In this document: positions 16,640 through 23,028 of the stretch, piece by piece
How the letters are laid out: the number at the start of each line of letters is the position of its first letter
How positions within the stretch are numbered: position 1 is the stretch's first letter
Origin: an uncultured Hyphomicrobiales bacterium
GTDB taxonomy: Bacteria > Pseudomonadota > Alphaproteobacteria > Rhizobiales > Beijerinckiaceae
DNA: 46,693 bases
Direction: 5' to 3'
Assembly (NCBI GenBank): GCA_903884435.1
Contig: CAISEY010000007.1
Location: forward strand, 1-46,693
Notes under the pieces: generated by a model
Told to the model about the DNA's origin: nothing
Seen by the model: the letters and a program-made list of their open reading frames with translations, nothing else
Databases searched by the model: none
Program-made: the position numbers and the translations under genes

Positions 16640-17707
16640 ATGCGATCTTTTCTGAAACGGGCCGCGGCGGCGGCCTGCGCCGGCCTCGCGATGGCGTGCG
16701 GGGTGGCGCGGGCGCAAGACCGGGCGCTTGTCTTCGACGGCGAGGAAGTGGCGGGCGCCAGCCTGTTCGCCGCGGCCAGGCGCGAGGGCAAGCTTTTGAT
16801 GTACAGCGCCGTCGCCGGCGACGCCCTCAAGGTCATCGTCGACGCGTTCCAGGCCGACACGGGCATTCGGGTCGAGGTCGTGCGCCTTGTGTCGGAACGT
16901 CTGTTCCAGCGGGTGATGGCGGAACATTCGACGGGCCGGCTCGCGGCTGACTACATCGATCTCACGGACTTGCCGCTGGTGAAGGAGCTCGTGACGAAGG
17001 GCGTGCTGAACCGCCCTTACAAGTCGCCATTCTTCAACGAGATTCCGGCGGAAGTGAAGGAGGCGGACGGGCGCTGGTACGCCTTCTACCGGCCGGTGTC
17101 GTCGATCGGCGTGAACTCGGCCATGGTGAAGGAGGCCGACCAGCCGCGGCGCTGGAGCGATCTTCTCGATCCGAAATGGAAGGGCAGGATCGGCCTGCAA
17201 ACCATCGACGTGGGCGGCAGCGCCTTCACGCTCAATCTGTTCTGGCGGGATGTCTACGACAAGGATTTCTGGAGCAAGCTCGCCGCGCAGAAACCGCGGA
17301 TTTATCCCGGCGTCGCGCCGGCCATCACCGACATGGTGCGCGGCGAGGTCAGCGTTGTCGCGCTCGGCTCGCCGCCGCTCGTCGTGCAAATTTCACAGGG
17401 AGCGCCCGTGCGCGTGATCTTCCCGGAAGACGGGCTGCCGAGTTTCCCCGTGTCCGGCGGCATTCCCGTTTCCGTGAAAAATCCCAACGCAGCTCAATTG
17501 CTGGTCAACTGGCTGACCAGCAAGCGCGGCGGAATCGCCATCGGCAATTCCGGAGCCTATCCGGCGAACCGCGGCGCGGTCGCGCCAAGGGCGGGCGGCG
17601 TCGCCTTTCCGCCGGCGGACAAGGTCTGGAACGTCGACGTGGACCAGTGGGAAAAGCGCCGCGTCGGCTACAGCGAGGACTGGCGCACGACTTTCGGCCA
17701 GAATTGA
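16640..17707 (+). CDS. Periplasmic binding protein, family 1 (AfuA/FbpA/PotD-like)
   Basis: A 355-residue exported protein. The ATG at 16640 is preceded by AAAGGAG; a GTG at 16622 would add six residues and is less likely. A Sec signal (MRSFLKRAAAAACAGLAMACGVARAQ) is followed by a family-1 extracellular solute-binding domain: LFAAARREGKLLMYSA, FQADTGIRVEVVR, ADYIDLTDLP, WSDLLDPKWKGRIG and SKRGGIAIGNSGAYP. Relatives bind ferric iron, 2-aminoethylphosphonate, thiamine or polyamines. The paired Tyr residues typical of strict ferric-binding proteins are not obvious, so iron is not assured. It completes the ABC importer at 13816-17707 and is followed 17 bp later by an enoyl-CoA hydratase, suggesting an organic substrate (inference). 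Confidence 0.9.
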   Translation: MRSFLKRAAAAACAGLAMACGVARAQDRALVFDGEEVAGASLFAAARREGKLLMYSAVAGDALKVIVDAFQADTGIRVEVVRLVSERLFQRVMAEHSTGRLAADYIDLTDLPLVKELVTKGVLNRPYKSPFFNEIPAEVKEADGRWYAFYRPVSSIGVNSAMVKEADQPRRWSDLLDPKWKGRIGLQTIDVGGSAFTLNLFWRDVYDKDFWSKLAAQKPRIYPGVAPAITDMVRGEVSVVALGSPPLVVQISQGAPVRVIFPEDGLPSFPVSGGIPVSVKNPNAAQLLVNWLTSKRGGIAIGNSGAYPANRGAVAPRAGGVAFPPADKVWNVDVDQWEKRRVGYSEDWRTTFGQN

Positions 17708-17724
17708 GAGGAAGCAACAAAGTC

Positions 17725-18525
17725 ATGACAACCGCGAGCGAAAAAGAACACGTCCTGTCGATTTCGATCGAGAACCGGATTTGCGTACTGAAACTCGACC
17801 GTCCGCACCGGCGCAACGCTCTCTCGGAACAATTGCAGGGGGAATTGCGCGAGGCGGTGCTCGACGCCGATCGCGACCCCGACGTGTCGCTGATCGCGAT
17901 CACCGGCGCGGGCGACGAGGCCTTTTGCGCCGGCGCGGACCTGAAGGAAATGCGCGAGCGCGACCAGGGCGTCGGCCACGCCTATCGCGGGCCGCTGCAC
18001 CGGCAGGAGCGCACGATCATGGAGGTGCTGCTCGACTCGCGCAAGCCGACGCTCGCCATCGTCAACGGCCCGGCGATGGCCGGCGGCGTCGAACTGGCGC
18101 TGGCCTGCGACCTGCGAATCGCCGTCGACACCGCTGTTTTCGCCGTGCCCGAGGCGCGCCGCGGCATGGGCGCGCATTTCGCCTCCGTGATGCTGCCGCA
18201 ACTCGTCCCGCCGGCCATCGCGATGGAATGGCTTTATACTGGTCGCAACGTGCCGGCGCGCGAGGCTGAACGCTGGGGGCTCGTCAATCGCCTCGTGGCG
18301 AAGGCGGACCTCGCGGCGGAAGCGGCGGCCTTCGCCAGCGAAATCGTGGCTTCGGCGCCGCTGTCGCTGCAGAAAATGAAGCTGACCTACCGCAAGACGC
18401 AGGGCCTGCCGCCCGCCGCGGGGCTGCGTCTCGACGTGGGCCCCGATCCCTACACGTCCGAGGACCGCAAGGAGGGCATTCGCGCCTTCCTCGAGCGCCG
18501 GGCGCCGGTCTGGAAGGGGCGCTGA
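17725..18525 (+). CDS. Enoyl-CoA hydratase/isomerase family protein
   Basis: A 266-residue crotonase-fold enzyme. The start at 17725 follows GAGAGGAAG. The first oxyanion-hole segment is AFCAGADLKEM (about residues 69-79) and the second AMAGGVELALACDLRIA (about 115-131). Both hydratase glutamates seem present, in GGVELA and VPEARRG. It would add water to a 2-enoyl-CoA, the product type made by the acyl-CoA dehydrogenase upstream, to give a 3-hydroxyacyl-CoA that an HMG-CoA-lyase-type enzyme could split. It is the last gene of the ABC transporter operon. Other crotonase reactions (isomerase, hydrolase) cannot be excluded from sequence alone. Confidence 0.92.
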   Translation: MTTASEKEHVLSISIENRICVLKLDRPHRRNALSEQLQGELREAVLDADRDPDVSLIAITGAGDEAFCAGADLKEMRERDQGVGHAYRGPLHRQERTIMEVLLDSRKPTLAIVNGPAMAGGVELALACDLRIAVDTAVFAVPEARRGMGAHFASVMLPQLVPPAIAMEWLYTGRNVPAREAERWGLVNRLVAKADLAAEAAAFASEIVASAPLSLQKMKLTYRKTQGLPPAAGLRLDVGPDPYTSEDRKEGIRAFLERRAPVWKGR

Positions 18526-18552
18526 CGCGCCCGCCGGCCGCGGCGCGTTCCC

Positions 18553-18789
18553 TCACGGAGCGTCGCCATCGGACGGAGGTTCGTTGCAATTGCCGCATCT
18601 CGCGCATTTCACCACGACGTCGAGGACGTCGCGGTTGTGGACGGATTCGAGGAGAACCGTGCCGCACGACCCGCACCGGTAGGAATTCCGGCCGATGCCC
18701 TTGATCGCCGGTCCGATGAAAAAGGGCTCGAGGATCGATTTGGCGCCGTGGACGGGAGGGTCGACGACAACCATCGTTTGATGCGCCAT
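18553..18789 (-). CDS. Small zinc-ribbon protein
   Basis: A 78-residue protein with four cysteines in two knuckles, C-G-S-C (YRCGSCGTVL) and C-A-R-C (VKCARCGNC), spaced about 25 residues apart: a zinc ribbon. The N-terminal half (VDPPVHGAKSILEPFFIG) has no known motif. No strong ribosome binding site is visible before the ATG. It is convergent with the enoyl-CoA hydratase gene. The role is unknown; small zinc ribbons bind nucleic acid or act as protein adaptors. It is the last gene before the integration scar. Confidence 0.7.
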   Translation of the reverse strand: MAHQTMVVVDPPVHGAKSILEPFFIGPAIKGIGRNSYRCGSCGTVLLESVHNRDVLDVVVKCARCGNCNEPPSDGDAP

Positions 18790-19044
18790 GTTGTGAATCC
18801 GGGTCGGGTTGTATCGTCGTGAAAACGCTGGAATGAGATGGACTCTGGGACTGGCGAGGTGAAATAATGATGACTTCCGATTATTGTCGGCGGGACGCCG
18901 CGAAAATTGATCGCTTCAAGGTTACTGTTTTTCTCCCGGGCGGACTTCGGCGAATGGCGGAATGAATCCCCGGGCGCGCGACACTGGCGGCGGCCGGCGT
19001 CGAATCCGCGTTGATCGGACGTCCGATTGAAGCCGTGATGTTCA
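18790..19044. other. Non-coding stretch before the integration scar
   Basis: Together with 19091-19260 this region of low coding potential holds no gene I can support. It is AT-richer than its surroundings, in keeping with acquired or decayed DNA. The only structure seen is the tRNA-derived segment that begins at 19045. Confidence 0.5.
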
Positions 19045-19090
19045 TGGTGCCGCCACCCCGGCCCGAACGGGGGACCTCTAGATCCACAAT
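19045..19090 (-). other. 3' half of a tRNA-His(GTG) gene, probable integration (att) site
   Basis: Reading the minus strand from 19090 gives the 3' half of a tRNA with exact lengths: anticodon loop TTGTGGA (anticodon GTG at 19087-19085), 3' anticodon stem TCTAG, 5-base variable region AGGTC, T-stem CCCCG/CGGGG around loop TTCGGGC, 3' acceptor strand TGGCGGC, then A and encoded CCA ending at 19045. The 5' half is absent: the bases before the loop read TGACA instead of the CTAGA needed to pair. Alphaproteobacterial tRNA-His is known to have A at the discriminator position, which fits. The T-loop has G where nearly all tRNAs have A58, so the copy is drifting. Site-specific integrases commonly leave such a 3' tRNA copy at the far end of an island, and an integrase gene fragment starts at 19261. 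Confidence 0.75.
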
Positions 19091-19260
19091 GTCAATTTCC
19101 GCCTGTTAACGCCGTTTAGGGCTATTCCACAACGTTCCATAAATCCGCTATTTTACTCGAATTTTAGCATTTATCCTCGCATATTCGTTCCGCGCCATTC
19201 CTGCCGTTTGATTTACGGTGGGGACTCGGTGGCTATTCGGTGGCGATGCGGGCGGGCAAT

Positions 19261-19404
19261 ATGGGTGGTCTGAAACTTTCGAAGCGCACGGTTGAAGGGC
19301 TTCAGCCTGGACCATCTCCCTTCATTGCTTGTGACGTGGATTTGAAGGGGTTCGGCTGCCGCGTCACGCCGACGGGCGCGAAGTCGTGGGTTGTCGTGGA
19401 CTAC
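19261..19404 (+). pseudogene. Tyrosine-type integrase, N-terminal fragment
   Basis: The first 48 codons (MGGLKLSKRTVEGLQPG, then FIACDVDLKGFGCRVTPTGAKSWVVVDY) match the arm-binding domain (DUF4102) that opens P4-type phage and island integrases. The frame is then cut by an IS3-family element. Coding similarity resumes after the element at 20606 with YRTGAGQRQPAGR, the expected continuation (DYR-x-GAG). The start could be any of the ATG or GTG codons between 19240 and 19261; no clear ribosome binding site was seen. The catalytic domain is missing from the window, so the integrase is dead. It lies about 170 bp from the tRNA-His fragment, the usual place for an island integrase. Confidence 0.78.
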
Positions 19405-19431
19405 TTCCGGTTTGGTGGACAAATCCCGGCC

Positions 19432-20286
19432 TCACGCCGCGGCGGTTTCGAACGCCTCGGGACTGACGCCGCCGAGATGGCTTTGACTGCGGGTTCGGTT
19501 GTGGAAGACCTCAATGCAATCGAACGCATCGGCTCGGGCGAGGTCTCGGGTGTTGTAGATTCGTTTGCGGATGCGTTCCTTCTTCAGACTGCCGAAGAAT
19601 GATCCCGCAACGGCGTTGTCCCGGCAATTGCCGCGTCTGCTCATGCCCGGCTCGAGGTTTTGGGCCCGGCGGAAACGACGGAAGTCATCGCTGCCATATT
19701 GGCTGCCCTGATCCGAATGCACGATGACAGGCCGGTCGGGTTTCCAGCGCCACACGGCCATCGACAGCGCATCCAATACGAGCTCTCGGGAAAGGCTTGC
19801 CTTCATCGACCAACCGACGAGCTTCCGGGCATGGAGGTCGAGCGCCGCCGCCAGATACAGCCAGCCCTGCCCTGTGCGGGTACAGGTGATATCGGTCACC
19901 CGGACCTTGTTGGGCGTATCGACGGTGAACTCGCGCCGCGGATGGTTCGGCGCGATAATCGAAGGACGCCCCGCGATCGTGCGAGGCGACTTGTAGCCGC
20001 GCACAGCCTTGATCTTGTGTGCCCGCATGACGCGCTCGACACGATGCAGGCCGCGGCGCTCTCCGACTTCCCGCGGATCGCCGAACACGCGTCGGGCGCC
20101 ATGGACGCCATGACTGGCGGCATGGGAGTGACGGATCAGATCCAGCAAACGGGCGTCTTCCCCCGCGCGATTGGAAACGGACTCCCGAAGCCATTCATGG
20201 AAGCCGGCGCGGGCGACGCGCGGCGCGCGGCACATCAGCGTGACGGGATATTCCGCCCGATGTTCAATCATGAAGCGGTGCCTCAC
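19432..20286 (-). pseudogene. IS3-family transposase OrfB, DDE glutamate replaced by glycine
   Basis: An open frame of 284 residues with the rve integrase core: first Asp in VRVTDITCTRTG, second Asp in VIVHSDQGSQY. Counting 35 residues on from the second Asp reaches Gly in DNAVAGSFFGSLKKE, where IS3-family enzymes have the catalytic Glu (AVAESFF). The codon is GGA, one transition from GAA. The protein should therefore be catalytically inactive although the frame is intact. It starts at an ATG overlapping the orfA stop (ATGA); in this family a fusion OrfAB is normally made by frameshifting. Listed as a pseudogene because of the missing catalytic residue. Confidence 0.85.
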
Positions 20287-20567
20287 TCGGGCTCCCCGGC
20301 AAGGTTCCGCGCGGCCTTTTTCAGGAGATCGCGCTCCTCTTCCACCCGCCGCACCTGAGCCCGCAGGCGGAGGATCCCGCGCTTCGCTTCAAGCAGCTCT
20401 TTCGATTGCTGTCCGGATTTGTCCGGAGAAGCAGCCTTGACCCATTTGTACAAGCTGTGCGCAGAGACGCCCGGACGAGCGGCCACATCCGGCACGCCGT
20501 ATCCGCGATCTCTTGCCTGCTTGACGGCTTCTTCCTTAAATTCCGGGGTAAATCTCTGTGTACTCAC
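20283..20567 (-). CDS. IS3-family transposase OrfA
   Basis: A 94-residue protein from the GTG at 20567, which has a strong AGGAGG upstream. The N-terminus STQRFTPEFKEEAVKQARDRGYGVPDVAARPGVSAHSLYKWVK is the helix-turn-helix of IS3 OrfA. It is followed by a leucine-zipper-like helix (ELLEAKRGILRLRAQVRRVEEERDLLKKAA). It binds the element's ends and normally joins OrfB by frameshifting. Its frame extends upstream of the GTG only into the element's end and flank. With OrfB mutated, it could at most act as a repressor of related copies. Confidence 0.88.
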   Translation of the reverse strand: MSTQRFTPEFKEEAVKQARDRGYGVPDVAARPGVSAHSLYKWVKAASPDKSGQQSKELLEAKRGILRLRAQVRRVEEERDLLKKAARNLAGEPE

Positions 20568-20605
20568 AAGCTGCCTCCTATGCGCAAAGGACAGGCGAGG
20601 CTTGT

Positions 20606-20705
20606 CTACCGGACCGGGGCAGGCCAGCGCCAGCCAGCGGGGAGATCGACTATCCCGCCTTCGCTTCAGGCTATCCCCGCAGCAGCGCGAGGAATTCATG
20701 CGGGC
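20606..20705 (+). pseudogene. Integrase gene remnant after the IS
   Basis: Right of the IS the frame YRTGAGQRQPAGRSTI continues the integrase arm-binding domain. It then needs a one-base shift to read SRLRFRLSPQQREEF, similar to the LTP-x-x-AR segment of such proteins. Similarity ends about 10 bp before the pbpC stop codon at 20715, so the rest of the integrase has been deleted and the end of the envelope operon lies directly against it. Confidence 0.6.
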
Positions 20706-20714
20706 GCCATTGAA

Positions 20715-23018
20715 TCACTCGACCTCAATATGAATCGTCTGAGATACGCCAGGCTGCAAGGGAAGCCGCAACTGAAATTGATGCGCGCCCTTTGTGACGG
20801 GCCAATAGACTGGCTTGTCGGGGTCGGAAACCGCAAACGGCGCTCCATCGACATACCAGACGACTTGCGGCGGGCGGGGTTCCACGACGGCCTTCAGTGC
20901 GATGCGCGATGAACCGGGAGGCCGGTCGGGGCTGATCCAGACGCGGCTGTTGTTGTCGGGGGACGTGATCGTCAGGCGCGGCGCTGCGTTGATCTCCGGT
21001 TCTCCGGCAACCCGATAACCCGCCGCGGTCGCCCAGGCGCGGTGCGCGGCAGGCATTTTGATGGCATCGCGCTGATCGCTCGTTTTGTCGCCAGGTTGAA
21101 AGCGCTCCTGCGGCGGTGGAATTTCATTCGGCCGCAACCACTCCGTCAGTGTCTGTCCGCAGTCGCCGTTGCCGCGCTTGCCGCCGAAAACACAAAGTTC
21201 CACCGGCACGCGGCCTTCCGGGGGTGGAAAGCCGGAATCGTCGAGATCGCCGGCACGCGTCCCATGCAATTGCAACAGGATCGCATGGGTCAACCGCGCC
21301 ACCGAGCCGCCGCCGCTGAGCTGCGTCATCGTGCCGGCGTCGCCTCTTCCAAGCCAGACTCCGACGATGTATCTGCGCGACCACGCGATAGTCCAGGCGT
21401 CGCGATAACCTTGCGACGTGCCGGTTTTCAAGGCGACCGCGAACGGGAACTCACTTGGACCGTAGCGCGGGAAACTCGGCAGCCGCGCCATCGGGTCTGC
21501 GAGAAACGAGGTGATGAGCCGAGCGGTATCTACGGAAAGTACACGCACCGGCTCCCGCTGCGTCTGTCCCTGCGCCCAGACGAGGTCCATCATGCGGCCA
21601 TCTTCGGCCAACGCAGAGTACGCGCGGACAAGACGCTCCAGCGTCGTCGGCAGCGATCCGATTGCCATGGACAGGCCGAAACTGTCCGCCGGAACCGTCT
21701 GATCATGAAGCCCGAGCGTGTGCAGGAACCGAAATGCGTTGTCGAGTCCGGAGGCGCGCAAGAGATTTGTCGCGGGTACATTGCGGGAATTGGCCAGCGC
21801 CTGCCGGGGCAACATCGGACCAAGGAAATGGCCGTCTGCGTTATTGATGAGCGACGCGCCTTCGGGCAAGTCGGCCAGGATGTCTGCCGGCGTAATGACG
21901 CCGCGCTCGAGCGCCAGCGCGTAAATGAAAGGCTTGAGCGTGCTGCCGGGCGACCTCTGCGCGCGGCTGAAATCGAGAGCGCCTGCGTGACGATCGTCAT
22001 AAGAATTGGAACCGAGATCGGCGACGACAGCGCCCGAGCCACGATCCAGTACGATGGCGGCGACCTGTTCGGCGCCCGAATCGCGCCAGGCGTTCAGGTA
22101 ACGTTGCGCCAGCTTCGTGACGTTCGACTGCACGTCGAAGTCCAGCGTCGCGAAGATGCGCGGATTAAAAGGCGATGCGGGCCGCAGTTTTCCCTCACGC
22201 ACCAGCGCTTCGTATCGCAACACGATGTGCAGCGCATCCGGCCGGCGCGGAGTCTGCGGCGGCGGAAGAGCGCTCAACTGACGGTGCGCCAGCGCGAGTT
22301 CCGTTGTGTTGATGACTCGCTGGCGCGCCAGTTCTTCGAGCATGCGGTGACCGCGCTGTGTGGCGCGCGCGAGACCCTCCGGCTTCAGGGGATTCATGCG
22401 GGTCGGCGATTGCGGAATGGCTGAGAGGAGCGCGATTTCCGCCCAGCTCAGATCATCGACCGGCTTGTCGAAATAGAATCGCGCCGCATGCGCGATACCG
22501 TGGCTCCCATTGCCGTAAGGCGTGAGGCGTAAATAATGCGCGAGCAATTCCTGGCGACCGTATCGCAGCGTGAGGCCGACCGCGATGACCGCTTCGCGCG
22601 ATTTGGCCATCATGGTGCGATCTGTCGGATGCTGCATGCGAGCAACCTGCATGGCGATCGTGGAAGCGCCGGATCGCCGCCTGCCGCGCAGATTTCCGAA
22701 GGCGGCGCGCGTGATGGCGATTGGATCGACGCCCGCATGGATCCAGAACCGATGATCCTCGAGCGCGAGCGTTGCGCGCGCCACCCGGTCCGGCAATTCG
22801 CGTAGTGGCCAATAGCCATAATCGACGCGACGAACGCCATCAGCCTCCATCGGCGCCTCATCGCCGATTTGCGTCAGAAATACTCCATGCCGGTCATAGA
22901 CGATTGGCGAGGGCGCAGGCGATTTCAGAACGATGTCGTCACGCAGGGAAGCCGCGAAGGATGCGACGCCGACCAGCGTCGCAATGCCCACAAGGGTCGT
23001 GGCGATCCGCCGTTTCAC
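20715..23018 (-). CDS. pbpC: Penicillin-binding protein 1C
   Basis: A 767-residue bifunctional peptidoglycan synthase. The start is the GTG at 23018, 10 bp after the alpha-2-macroglobulin stop; it gives a short basic tail (KRR) and one membrane anchor (residues 8-24). The GT51 glycosyltransferase domain carries LEDHRFWIHAGVDP (Glu87) and RSGASTIAMQVARM. The transpeptidase domain has S359-T-L-K362 (SPGSTLKPFIYA), SRN (411-413) and K531-T-G. A C-terminal BiPBP_C immunoglobulin-like domain follows (about 680-767). PBP1C is typically encoded beside bacterial alpha-2-macroglobulin, as here, and the pair is thought to repair and guard the wall after attack (established association). It is last in a three-gene operon whose end abuts an integrase remnant. 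Confidence 0.95.
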   Translation of the reverse strand: MKRRIATTLVGIATLVGVASFAASLRDDIVLKSPAPSPIVYDRHGVFLTQIGDEAPMEADGVRRVDYGYWPLRELPDRVARATLALEDHRFWIHAGVDPIAITRAAFGNLRGRRRSGASTIAMQVARMQHPTDRTMMAKSREAVIAVGLTLRYGRQELLAHYLRLTPYGNGSHGIAHAARFYFDKPVDDLSWAEIALLSAIPQSPTRMNPLKPEGLARATQRGHRMLEELARQRVINTTELALAHRQLSALPPPQTPRRPDALHIVLRYEALVREGKLRPASPFNPRIFATLDFDVQSNVTKLAQRYLNAWRDSGAEQVAAIVLDRGSGAVVADLGSNSYDDRHAGALDFSRAQRSPGSTLKPFIYALALERGVITPADILADLPEGASLINNADGHFLGPMLPRQALANSRNVPATNLLRASGLDNAFRFLHTLGLHDQTVPADSFGLSMAIGSLPTTLERLVRAYSALAEDGRMMDLVWAQGQTQREPVRVLSVDTARLITSFLADPMARLPSFPRYGPSEFPFAVALKTGTSQGYRDAWTIAWSRRYIVGVWLGRGDAGTMTQLSGGGSVARLTHAILLQLHGTRAGDLDDSGFPPPEGRVPVELCVFGGKRGNGDCGQTLTEWLRPNEIPPPQERFQPGDKTSDQRDAIKMPAAHRAWATAAGYRVAGEPEINAAPRLTITSPDNNSRVWISPDRPPGSSRIALKAVVEPRPPQVVWYVDGAPFAVSDPDKPVYWPVTKGAHQFQLRLPLQPGVSQTIHIEVE

Positions 23019-23028
23019 GAACGCGCAC

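Larger units (their letters stand above)
19405..20608 (-). mobile_element. IS3-family insertion sequence interrupting an integrase gene
   Basis: An approximately 1.2-kb element with the two-gene layout of IS3-family elements (orfA 20283-20567, orfB 19432-20286, minus strand, overlapping by ATGA). Imperfect terminal repeats are visible as GGTGGACAA at the left (19414-19422) and, in reverse complement, GGTAGACAA at the right (20602-20610). The exact ends are unsure: CTAC occurs at 19401-19404 and again at 20606-20609, and CCGG at 19407-19410 and 20609-20612. Either could be a 4-bp target duplication, and with either the integrase frame rejoins. The CTAC reading gives the sequence closest to other integrases. 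Confidence 0.8.

Noticed and set aside
14858-17389. 843-codon minus-strand frame across the ABC permease and binding-protein genes
   Set aside because: Composition (His/Arg/Asp/Glu-rich) is typical of antisense shadows of membrane-protein genes; the plus-strand genes are certain.
19240-19602. A 120-residue plus-strand protein
   Set aside because: Only the first part is integrase; from about 19405 the frame runs antisense through the transposase gene of the IS.
20406-20912. A 168-residue plus-strand protein
   Set aside because: It joins antisense of orfA, a short integrase remnant and antisense of pbpC; not a gene.
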